This document shows positions 41,665 through 49,587 of a stretch of DNA of 64,000 nucleotides, one piece after another. The DNA is from Actinokineospora diospyrosa (GTDB lineage: Bacteria; Actinomycetota; Actinomycetes; Mycobacteriales; Pseudonocardiaceae), in the NCBI RefSeq assembly GCF_024171925.1, contig NZ_JAMTCO010000016.1:170982-234981 (forward strand), read 5' to 3'. Numbering within the stretch: position 1 is the stretch's first letter; every line of letters begins with the position of its first letter. The position numbers and the translations under genes were made by a program. The notes below the pieces were generated by a model. That model searched no databases and was not told where the DNA came from. It worked only from the letters and a program-made list of their open reading frames with translations.

Positions 41665-43389
41665 ATGCCACAGCTCCGGATCGCACTGGCCCAGGTCAAC
41701 CCCACTGTCGGAGATCTAGGCGGCAACGCGGCCGGGGTCGTGTCCTGGGCGCGCCGGGCCGCGGAGGCCGGGGCTCACCTGGTCGTGTTCCCCGAGATGG
41801 TGCTCACCGGTTACCCCGTGGAGGACCTGGCGCTGCGCCGGTCCTTCGGGGCCGCGGCCAAGGACGCGCTGACCCGCCTCGCCGCCGAGCTGGCCGACGC
41901 GGGCTGCGCCGACCTGCCCGCCTACGTCGGCTACCTCGACCACGACGCCGAGGGCCCGCGCAACGCCGCGGCCGTCCTGCACGACGGCCGGGTCGTCGCC
42001 CACCAGTTCAAGCACCACCTGCCCAACTACGGCGTGTTCGACGAGCGCCGCTACTTCAAGCCCGGCCAGAGCCTCGACATCGTCCGCGTGCGCGGCCTCG
42101 AGGTCGGCATGGTCATCTGCGAGGACATCTGGCAGGAGGGCGGCCCCATCGCCGCGCTCGGCCGCGCCGGGGTGGACCTGGTCGTCTCCCCGAACGCCTC
42201 GCCGTACGAGCGCAAGAAGGACGACGCCCGGCTGCCGCTGGTCGCCCGCCGCGCCGCCGAGGCCGGTGCGCCGCTGGTGTACGTCAACCAGGTCGGCGGC
42301 CAGGACGACCTCGTCTTCGACGGCGATTCGATGGTGGTCGCCGCGGACGGCACGCTGCTCGCCCGCGCCCCGCAGTTCGTCGAGCACCTGATGGTCGTGG
42401 ACCTCGACCTGCCCGGCGGCGCGGCCAAGACCGACGCCCGGGCCGACGACGAGTTCGCCGTCCGCAGGGTCACCGTCTCCGCGGCGCCGGTGCCCGCCTA
42501 CGAACCCCAGCACAACCCGGCCCCGGCCGAGGCGCTGTCGGAGGAGGCGGAGGTGTGGGCCGCGCTGGTCACCGGCCTGCGCGACTACGTCCGCAAGAAC
42601 GGGTTCCGCTCGGTCGTGCTCGGCCTCTCCGGCGGCATCGACTCGGCCGTGGTCGCCGCGCTGTCGGTCGACGCGCTCGGCGCCGACGCCGTGCACGGGG
42701 TCTCGATGCCCTCGGGCTACTCCTCCGAGCACTCGCGCTCCGACGCCAAGGACCTCGCCGACCGCACCGGGGTGCACTACAGCGTCCAGCCGATCGCGCG
42801 GATGGTGGACGTGTTCGTCGACCAGCTCGCGCTCACCGGGCTCGCCGAGGAGAACGTCCAGGCCCGCTGCCGGGGCGTCACGCTGATGGGCCTGTCCAAC
42901 CAGCACGGCCACCTCGTGCTGGCCACCGGCAACAAGACCGAGCTCGCGGTCGGCTACTCGACCATCTACGGCGACGCGGTCGGCGGGTTCGCCCCGATCA
43001 AGGACGTGCCCAAGACGCTGGTGTGGGAGCTGGCGCGCTGGCGCAACGCCGAGGCAGACAAGCTCGGCGAGGTGCCGCCGATCCCGGAGAACTCGATCAG
43101 CAAGGAGCCCTCCGCCGAGCTGCGGCCCGGCCAGCTCGACAGCGACTCGCTGCCCGACTACGCGCTGCTCGACGCCGTGCTCGACGACTACGTCGAGGGC
43201 GACCGCGGCTACCAGGACCTGCTCGACGCCGGGTTCACCGCGGAGGTGGTGGACCGGGTGCTGCGGCTGGTCGACCGCGCCGAGTACAAGCGCCGCCAGT
43301 ACCCGCCGGGCACCAAGATCAGCTTCCGGGCGTTCGGCCGGGACCGGCGGCTGCCCATCACCAACGCCTGGCGGGAGGGCACCCGCTGA
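41665..43389 (+). CDS. nadE: Glutamine-dependent NAD+ synthetase NadE
   Basis: 574 residues from ATG 41665, eight bases after GGAGG. The N-terminal nitrilase-type glutaminase domain has the triad E44, K116 and C152 (ICEDIW); the C-terminal synthetase domain has the pyrophosphatase loop LSGGIDSA (321-328). It amidates nicotinic acid adenine dinucleotide to NAD+, the last step of NAD synthesis, with ammonia channelled from glutamine. A longer start at ATG 41647 lacks a good ribosome-binding site. A palindromic operator candidate precedes it. Confidence 0.95.
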   Translation: MPQLRIALAQVNPTVGDLGGNAAGVVSWARRAAEAGAHLVVFPEMVLTGYPVEDLALRRSFGAAAKDALTRLAAELADAGCADLPAYVGYLDHDAEGPRNAAAVLHDGRVVAHQFKHHLPNYGVFDERRYFKPGQSLDIVRVRGLEVGMVICEDIWQEGGPIAALGRAGVDLVVSPNASPYERKKDDARLPLVARRAAEAGAPLVYVNQVGGQDDLVFDGDSMVVAADGTLLARAPQFVEHLMVVDLDLPGGAAKTDARADDEFAVRRVTVSAAPVPAYEPQHNPAPAEALSEEAEVWAALVTGLRDYVRKNGFRSVVLGLSGGIDSAVVAALSVDALGADAVHGVSMPSGYSSEHSRSDAKDLADRTGVHYSVQPIARMVDVFVDQLALTGLAEENVQARCRGVTLMGLSNQHGHLVLATGNKTELAVGYSTIYGDAVGGFAPIKDVPKTLVWELARWRNAEADKLGEVPPIPENSISKEPSAELRPGQLDSDSLPDYALLDAVLDDYVEGDRGYQDLLDAGFTAEVVDRVLRLVDRAEYKRRQYPPGTKISFRAFGRDRRLPITNAWREGTR

Positions 43390-43439
43390 CCGCGTCTCAC
43401 CGGACCCCACCGGCGGCGTTCACCGGTTAGGGTGCCAGC

Positions 43440-44840
43440 GTGGACTCCGCGCTGAACCAGACGGGCGGGGACTTCGCGCGAGTCCGCGCCGACTTCGACC
43501 TCCCCGAGCGGTTCCCGGCCGCCGCGCTGACCGAGGCCGCGGCCGCTGTCGCCGCCGGGCCGCGCGGCAGCCGGGTCGACCGGACCGACCTGCCGTTCGT
43601 CACCGTCGACCCGCCCGGTGCCAAGGACCTCGACCAGGCGATGCACCTGGAGCGCCGCGGCGACGGGTACCGGCTGCACTACGCGATCGCCGACCTCGGC
43701 GCGTTCGTCGACCCCGGCGGCGCGATCGACGAGGTCGCCCGCACCCGCGGCCAGACCGTGTACCTGCCCGACGGCAACGTCCCGCTGCACCCGACGGCGC
43801 TGTCCGAGGGCGCCGCGAGCCTGCTGCCCGACCAGCGCCGCCCCGCCGCGCTGTGGACGATCGACCTGGACCCCGACGGCAACCCGGTCGGCGCGGACGT
43901 GCGGCGCGCCTGGGTCCGCTCGGTCGCCCAGTTCGACTACGAGACCGTGCACGCCGACATCGACGCCGGTCGCGCGCACCCGTCGCTGGCACTGCTGCCC
44001 GAGGTGGGCGCGCTGCGCCGAGCGTTGGCGATCAAGCGCGGCGCGGTCGAGCTGCAACTGCCCGAGCAGGACATCGAACGCGACGGCGACACCTGGGGGC
44101 TGGTGCTGCGCCCGCGCACCCCGGTCGACGCCTGGAACGCGGAGCTGTCCCTGCTCACCGGCATGTGCGCGGCCCAACTGATGCTGCGCGCCGGGATCGG
44201 GGTGCTGCGGACCCTGCCCCCGGCCGACGACAACGCCATCGAGTGGCTGCGGCGTTCCGCGGCCGTCCTGGGCATCGAGTGGCCCGCCGACGCCAGCGCC
44301 GCCGAACTCCTCGCGACCCTGGACCCGACCGACCCCGCGGCGCTGGCGCTGTTCATGGACGCCACCCGGCTGCTGCGCGGCGCCGGGTACACCGTGTTCG
44401 ACGGCGAGCTGCCCGAGGTCGTCACGCACGCGGGCATCGCGGCCGCCTACGCCCACGTCACGGCCCCGCTGCGGCGCCTGGTCGACCGCTTCGGCACGGA
44501 GATCTGCCTGGCCGTCTCCGCCGGTGAGCCGGTCCCGCAGTGGGTGCGCGCGGCCCTGCCGCTGCTGCCCGGCCTGATGGAGACCTCCGACTCGTACGCC
44601 GCGAAGGTCGACCGGGCCTGCCTGGACCAGGTCGAGGCATGGGTCCTCGGCGACCGGGTCGGCGCCGAGTTCGACGCGGTGGTGCTGCGCGCGGAGGCGA
44701 CGGTGGCGGAGATCTTCGTCCCCGAACCGCCGGTGCTGGCCAAGGCGGCGGGGGAGGGGCAGCGCGAGGGTGAGCGGGTGCGGGTCCGGCTGACCGCGAC
44801 CGACCCGATCCGCCGCCGGGTCACCTTCGAGCGGGCGTGA
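43440..44840 (+). CDS. RNB-domain ribonuclease (RNase II/R family)
   Basis: 466 residues from GTG 43440. The RNB catalytic core starts at about residue 50: VTVDPPGAKDLDQAMHLE holds the acidic metal ligands, followed by YAIADLGAFVDPGG and a C-terminal AYAHVTAPLRRLVDRFGTEI, the conserved RNB substrate-channel block. It lacks the long S1 and cold-shock extensions of E. coli RNase R/II, as is usual in actinobacteria. It degrades single-stranded RNA 3' to 5'. Likely separate from nadE, 50 bases upstream, though readthrough is possible. Confidence 0.92.
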   Translation: MDSALNQTGGDFARVRADFDLPERFPAAALTEAAAAVAAGPRGSRVDRTDLPFVTVDPPGAKDLDQAMHLERRGDGYRLHYAIADLGAFVDPGGAIDEVARTRGQTVYLPDGNVPLHPTALSEGAASLLPDQRRPAALWTIDLDPDGNPVGADVRRAWVRSVAQFDYETVHADIDAGRAHPSLALLPEVGALRRALAIKRGAVELQLPEQDIERDGDTWGLVLRPRTPVDAWNAELSLLTGMCAAQLMLRAGIGVLRTLPPADDNAIEWLRRSAAVLGIEWPADASAAELLATLDPTDPAALALFMDATRLLRGAGYTVFDGELPEVVTHAGIAAAYAHVTAPLRRLVDRFGTEICLAVSAGEPVPQWVRAALPLLPGLMETSDSYAAKVDRACLDQVEAWVLGDRVGAEFDAVVLRAEATVAEIFVPEPPVLAKAAGEGQREGERVRVRLTATDPIRRRVTFERA

Positions 44841-44884
44841 GTCACTACCGTTGCCGGTGACGGCTCTGGGTGAAGGGAACGCAC

Positions 44885-45553
44885 GTGGCGGAGTTGGGGC
44901 AGCTGAAGGTCGGAGTGCTGGGCGGGACCGGGCCGCAGGGGCGCGGGCTGGCGCTGCGCTGGGCGAAGGCCGGGATCGCGGTCGTGCTCGGGTCGCGCGC
45001 CGCCGAGCGGGCCGAGTCGGCCGCGGCGGAGCTGCGCGAGCAGGCGGGGGTCGCGCACGTGAGCGGCCTGGACAACGCGGGCTGCGCGGCCGACGCCGAC
45101 ATCGTGCTGGTCGCCGTGCCCTGGGAGGGCCACCGCGAGCTGCTGGAGAGCCTGCGCGACCAGCTCGTCGGCAAGATCGTCATCGACTGCGTGAACCCGC
45201 TCGGGTTCGACAAGCAGGGCCCGTTCGCGCTCGCGGTCGAGGAGGGCAGCGCCGCGCAGCAGGCCGAGCGGGTGCTGCCCGAGTCCCGGGTCACCGCCGC
45301 GTTCCACCACGTGTCCGCGGTGCTGCTGGCCGACCTGTCGGTGGCCGAGGTCGACATCGACGTGCTGGTCCTCGGCGACGACCGCGAGGCGACCGACACG
45401 GTGCGCGCCCTCGCCGACGCCATCCCCGGCGCGCGCGGCGTCTACGGCGGTCGGCTGCGCAACGCCCACCAGGTCGAGGCGCTCACCGCCAACCTGATCG
45501 CGATCAACCGCCGGTACAAGTCGCACGCGGGCCTGCGGATCACCGATGTCTGA
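44885..45553 (+). CDS. npdG: NADPH-dependent F420 reductase (F420H2:NADP+ oxidoreductase)
   Basis: About 222 residues from GTG 44885 (AAGGGAA upstream); GTG 44870 is possible. The Rossmann motif GVLGGTGPQGRGLALRWA binds NADP, VPWEGH and VIDCVNPLGF are the deazaflavin-pocket blocks of the NpdG family, and FHHVSAVLL is conserved. It exchanges hydride between NADP and coenzyme F420. The chromosome therefore should make F420, as expected for actinobacteria. It overlaps the following gene by 8 bases. Confidence 0.92.
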   Translation: MAELGQLKVGVLGGTGPQGRGLALRWAKAGIAVVLGSRAAERAESAAAELREQAGVAHVSGLDNAGCAADADIVLVAVPWEGHRELLESLRDQLVGKIVIDCVNPLGFDKQGPFALAVEEGSAAQQAERVLPESRVTAAFHHVSAVLLADLSVAEVDIDVLVLGDDREATDTVRALADAIPGARGVYGGRLRNAHQVEALTANLIAINRRYKSHAGLRITDV

Positions 45554-46301
45554 CGCGGTCGACGACCACGGGGGAGTCGTCGGCCGGGTCGGGTCGTTCC
45601 GCCGGGTGGTCAGCCTGGTGCCCTCCCTGACCGAGGCCGTCGAGGTGTCCGCCCCCGGCCTGCTGGTCGGCGCCACGGACTACTGCACCCACCCGTCCAC
45701 TTTGGACGTCACCAGGGTCGGCGGCTCGAAGTACCCGGACCTGGCGCGCGTCCGCGACCTGCGCCCGGACCTGGTGATCACCAACACCGAGGAGAACCGC
45801 TTAGCCGACGCGGAAGAACTCCGCGCGGCAGGCGTCCCGGTCTGGGTGACCGACGCCCCCACCACCGTCCCCGCAGGCCTCGCCTCCACCCGCCGCTTGC
45901 TAGCTGGCCTAGGCGTCACCCCTGCTTGGCTGGCCGAAGCAGAAGAAACCTGGTCGACCACAGTCCCAGTCTGGACAACAGCAATCGTGCCAGTTTGGCG
46001 CAAACCTTGGGTAGTCGTCGGCAGAGACACCTTCGCCGGAGACGTGCTGCTACGCCTAGGCATAGCAAACGCCTACGCCACCCACCCCGACCGCTACCCC
46101 CGGCCGTCCATAGACGACCTGAACGCCACATCAGCTGACCTAGCCATCCTGCCCGACGAACCCTACGAGTTCACGGCCGACGACGGCCCCAACTGGTTCC
46201 CCCACAAGCAATCCGTACTAGTAGTAGGCCGCTACCTAACCTGGTACGGCCCCTCCCTCGTCACCGCAAGAGCCGCCCTCACCGCCGCCCTCACTCCATA
46301 A
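45546..46301 (+). CDS. Helical-backbone metal receptor (BtuF/FepB-like), no signal peptide
   Basis: 251 residues. The fold family is that of periplasmic cobalamin/siderophore-binding proteins: VVSLVPSLTEAV, DYCTHP, LARVRDLRPDLVITNTEENR, and a C-terminal SVLVVGRYLTWYGPSL. There is no signal peptide or lipobox, so it is probably cytosolic, as in a known group of actinobacterial proteins of unknown ligand. It overlaps npdG. The second half uses unusually many ATA, CTA and TTA codons (TTA at 45801, several ATA near 46065-46110), unlike the first half. Confidence 0.8.
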   Translation: MSDAVDDHGGVVGRVGSFRRVVSLVPSLTEAVEVSAPGLLVGATDYCTHPSTLDVTRVGGSKYPDLARVRDLRPDLVITNTEENRLADAEELRAAGVPVWVTDAPTTVPAGLASTRRLLAGLGVTPAWLAEAEETWSTTVPVWTTAIVPVWRKPWVVVGRDTFAGDVLLRLGIANAYATHPDRYPRPSIDDLNATSADLAILPDEPYEFTADDGPNWFPHKQSVLVVGRYLTWYGPSLVTARAALTAALTP

Positions 46302-46665
46302 CCCCCCCACTGCCCCCACACCACGGCAGCTGACTTGGAGCCGTTCGCGGCGGCGTAGGCGCCCGTCCCCCTCGCCCCCGCTTCGCTGTCCCCCGCGCGC
46401 GGGTCCGGGGCGCAGCCCCCACCCTCTCCGGGGGGCGGCCCCGATGCCAGTCTAGTCGTTCTGGCCCAAGAAATCGGCCGCCCCGAGAATCTGTGGACAA
46501 CCCAGGCGTTGTGGATAACCGGTCCACAACCGCCGCGAAGCTATCCACAGCCCGCCAGCCAGTAGCAGCCGATTGTCAGTCTCCGCCGGTACGCTGGGAT
46601 TCGGGGGCTGCTCAGTCGAGTTCGATCTTCAACCCAGGCCGGCCCAAACCAGGCACCATGGGTCC
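46302..46665. other. Intergenic region with GC-rich repeat-like block and DnaA-box-like sites
   Basis: 364 bases without a gene. Bases 46355-46445 form a C/G-rich block with CCCGCGCGCGGG and GGGTCCGGGGCGCAGCCCCC, resembling repetitive intergenic sequences common in actinobacteria. Bases 46492-46549 contain three DnaA-box-like sites. The upstream part of the GNAT gene (46573-46665) has no clear promoter. Confidence 0.6.
46492..46549. promoter_or_regulatory. Cluster of three DnaA-box-like sites
   Basis: TGTGGACAA at 46492-46500, TGTGGATAA (exact complement of TTATCCACA) at 46510-46518, and CTATCCACA at 46541-46549, one mismatch from consensus; a partial GGTCCACAA lies between. There is no dnaA or dnaN gene here, so this would be a DnaA-binding locus rather than oriC. 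Function is inferred from motif only. Confidence 0.45.
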
Positions 46666-47106
46666 ATGCCTGAGATCACCCCGCTGACCGCCCCAGACCA
46701 CGCAGCCTGGACCGTGCTGGCCCGCGCCTACAACGCCACCTTCGGCACCAACATCCCCGACGACGGCTACACCCAAGCCTGGCACCGACTTGTTGAAGCA
46801 CAAGAAGTCCGAGGCATAGCCGCCCGCGTCGACGGAGAAATGGTCGGCATAGCGCACTACCGCCACCAACCCAGCGTCTGGTCTGTCGGAACCCTCTATC
46901 TCCAAGACCTCTACGTAGTCCCCGAATCCCGCAAACAAGGCGTCGCGCGAGCCATGATCGAGTGGCTAGCCCAAGAGGCCGAGTCCCACGGCGCCACGAG
47001 TTTCTACTGGCACACCCACGACAGCAACACCACAGCCCGCGCCTTCTACGACAAAGTGGCCGTCTATAGGGGTTTCATCACCTACAACCGCCCCCTCGCC
47101 ACCTAG
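46666..47106 (+). CDS. GNAT family N-acetyltransferase
   Basis: 146 residues from ATG 46666. The acetyl-CoA loop is in LYLQDLYVVPESRKQGVARAMIEWL (R-x-x-G-x-A pattern in SRKQGVARAMI), and the C-terminus has FYWHTHDSNTTARAFYDKVA, normal for this fold. Substrate unknown. Codon use is unusual for the region (several ATA and AGG codons) and matches the 3' half of the preceding gene. It converges on secA2 with a 17-base gap. Confidence 0.88.
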   Translation: MPEITPLTAPDHAAWTVLARAYNATFGTNIPDDGYTQAWHRLVEAQEVRGIAARVDGEMVGIAHYRHQPSVWSVGTLYLQDLYVVPESRKQGVARAMIEWLAQEAESHGATSFYWHTHDSNTTARAFYDKVAVYRGFITYNRPLAT

Positions 47107-47123
47107 CGGCCAGTCGGCCCACG

Positions 47124-49478
47124 TCAAGCCTTCGCCTTGGCCGCCTTCACCCGCTTCAACGAAGCCCGCACCCGCTGCAACGCCTGCTCCGCGTCCGAGT
47201 CGAACGGGTTGTCGTGCACCATGTACGTCCACGTCGAAGTCGGCCGCCGCAGACCCGCCTGCTCCAAGTCCACCCCGTCCGCGGTCACCGAAGCCGTCGA
47301 GAACGTCTCCTCCGCCAGATCGCCGATGTCCTTAAGCAGTCCCCGGAACTCACTAATAGCCGCCCGGTGGAACTCATCGATCGGCGTCTCCCGCGCGAGC
47401 GCCCGAAGGTGGATCGTCTCCCGCACATCCGACAGGTACGCCAAGTGCTGCGACCACCGACTGTCCAAGTGGAACAGCAGCACATGCCGAGCCGCCACCT
47501 CGAGCACGTCCTCGTCGAGGTCCGCAGCCAGCTCCTCCCAACGCTCCGGCAGCCGCTCCTTGAGCTGGGTAGCCGCCAGTGGCGTGTTCAGAACGTCGTC
47601 GCGGTAGGCCAAGACGATGCCGCGCTGGTGTTCGATGAGGCGCGTGTACCGCCAGGTGTTGCGGTGGACGTCAAGGTTGACGCCCTCTGCGACGCGTTGT
47701 GCGTGCTCTATGAACCGGCGCGAAGTCGGGTCGTCATGGCGGCCGTCATCCTCGGCGTCGGTGCCTGCGGTCGCGTCCGGCGCGTATTGCGTCACCAAGT
47801 CGTCGGTCAGGCTCGCGAACACCACCGAGCCACCCGGGTCGCCCTGCCGCCCGGACCGGCCGCGCAGCTGGTTGTCCAACCTGCTGCTCGGGTAGTGCCC
47901 GCAGCCCATCACGTAGAGCCCGCCCAGGTCGGCGACCTTGTCGTGGTCGGTGTCGTCGCCCTCAGCGCCACCGAGGCGGATGTCGGTACCGCGGCCCGCC
48001 ATCTGCGTCGACACCGTCACCGCGTTCAACGCCCCCGCCTCGGCCACGATCGCGGCCTCCTCGGCGTCGTTCTTCGCGTTGAGCACCACGCTCGACACGC
48101 CAGCCTCGGTCAGCTTCTCGGCGATCCGCTCCGACTCGGCGACGTCCATGGTGCCGACCAGGATCGGCCGCCCGGTCTCGTGCTGCGCCACGATCTCCTT
48201 GACCAGCGCGGACTCCTTGGCCTCGACCGTGTCGTACACCCGGTCCGGCTCGTCCTCGCGCACGCACGGCTTGTTCGGCGGGATCACCGACACCTTCAGC
48301 TCGTAGAACTCGCGCAGCTGCTCGGCGACGGCCTGCGCGGTGCCGGTCATCCCGCACACCCGCTGGTAGCGGCCGACCAGGCCCTGCACCGAGATCGAGT
48401 CGAGCACCTCGCCGCTCTCGGTCGGCTTGAGCCGCTCCTTGGCCTCCACCGCCGCCTGCAGCCCGTCCGGCCAGCGCTGCAGCAGCGCGATCCGGCCGCG
48501 CGAGGTGTTGATCAGGTGGACCTTGCCGTCGCGCACGATGTAGTCGACGTCGCGCTGCAGCAGGGCGTGCGCGTGCAGGGCGGCGTTCACCGCGGCGAGC
48601 CGGTCGGAGTGGTCGCCGGAGTACAGGTCGATGTCGCCGAGCGCCTTCTCCACGACCTTCGCGCCGCGGCTGGTCAGCCAGGCGTTGCGGTTGTCCTCGT
48701 CGCGCTCGTAGTGCTGCCCGGCGCGCAGGGTCCGCACGATCTGGGCCACCTCGGGGTCGCCCTGGCTGTCGTCGGTCGACCCGGCCATCACCAGCGGCAC
48801 CCGCGCCTCGTCGACCAGCACCGAGTCGGCCTCGTCGATCAGCGCCACGTCCGGGGTCCGCTGCACCAGCTCGTCGGGGTCCACGCACAGCCGGTCGCGC
48901 AGCACGTCGAAGCCGATCTCGCTGACCGCGCCGTAGGTGACGTCGCTGCGGTAGGCCGCGCGCCGCTGCTCCGAGCTGGACTCCTGGTCGACCCAGCCGA
49001 CCGACACGCCGAGCAGCTCGTACACCGGCCGCATCCACTCCGCGTCGCGGCGGGCGAGGTAGTCGTTGACCGACATGACGTGCACCGCCCGGCCCTGCAG
49101 CGCGTACCCGGCCGCGGCGAGCGCGCCCGCGAGGGTCTTGCCCTCACCGGTGCCCATCTCCACGACCCGCCCGTGCAGCAGCTCCATCGCGCCGACCAGC
49201 TGCATGTCGTAAGGCCGCTGGTCCAGGGCGCGCCGCGCGGCCTCGCGGCCCAGCGCGCACAGCTCGACCATGGCCTGGCTGTCCATCGACTTGCCGCCGA
49301 CCTTGTCGCGCAGCGCGACGGCCGCCGCGGTCAGCTCGGCGTCGTCGAGCTTGGCGACCCGCTCCTCGCGCCACTTGATCGAGGTCAGGACCTCGGTGTA
49401 CCGCTTGAGGTCGACGGTCGACGGGCGCTCCAGCAGTCGCTGGAACCCGCTCTTGACCCGTGTCAGAAACGCAGCCAC
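47124..49478 (-). CDS. secA2: Accessory Sec translocase ATPase SecA2
   Basis: 784 residues from GTG 49478, with GAGGTG upstream (GTG 49490 is an alternative). Helicase motifs: MGTGEGKT (108-115), LIDEADSVLVDEARVP (D215-E216), TVSTQMAGRGTDIRLGG, and the QLRGRSGRQGDPG arginine-finger block. It lacks the C-terminal zinc motif of SecA1, and PRIM and helical-wing domains look shortened, as in actinobacterial SecA2. It powers export of a subset of proteins across the membrane. It is divergent from the Hip1-like hydrolase genes. Confidence 0.93.
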   Translation of the reverse strand: MAAFLTRVKSGFQRLLERPSTVDLKRYTEVLTSIKWREERVAKLDDAELTAAAVALRDKVGGKSMDSQAMVELCALGREAARRALDQRPYDMQLVGAMELLHGRVVEMGTGEGKTLAGALAAAGYALQGRAVHVMSVNDYLARRDAEWMRPVYELLGVSVGWVDQESSSEQRRAAYRSDVTYGAVSEIGFDVLRDRLCVDPDELVQRTPDVALIDEADSVLVDEARVPLVMAGSTDDSQGDPEVAQIVRTLRAGQHYERDEDNRNAWLTSRGAKVVEKALGDIDLYSGDHSDRLAAVNAALHAHALLQRDVDYIVRDGKVHLINTSRGRIALLQRWPDGLQAAVEAKERLKPTESGEVLDSISVQGLVGRYQRVCGMTGTAQAVAEQLREFYELKVSVIPPNKPCVREDEPDRVYDTVEAKESALVKEIVAQHETGRPILVGTMDVAESERIAEKLTEAGVSSVVLNAKNDAEEAAIVAEAGALNAVTVSTQMAGRGTDIRLGGAEGDDTDHDKVADLGGLYVMGCGHYPSSRLDNQLRGRSGRQGDPGGSVVFASLTDDLVTQYAPDATAGTDAEDDGRHDDPTSRRFIEHAQRVAEGVNLDVHRNTWRYTRLIEHQRGIVLAYRDDVLNTPLAATQLKERLPERWEELAADLDEDVLEVAARHVLLFHLDSRWSQHLAYLSDVRETIHLRALARETPIDEFHRAAISEFRGLLKDIGDLAEETFSTASVTADGVDLEQAGLRRPTSTWTYMVHDNPFDSDAEQALQRVRASLKRVKAAKAKA

Positions 49479-49587
49479 GGTCCCGGCCACCTCTTCCCTC
49501 GTCCACCACGTGACGCAATTCTCGCCCTGCCACCTAACGGTGCAGCACGGCAGGTGAGTTCCGCATCCGGGTGGCAGGATCACTCCG

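Noticed and set aside
46492..46549. Chromosomal replication origin
   Set aside because: Only three boxes and no dnaA, dnaN, gyrB or AT-rich unwinding region nearby.
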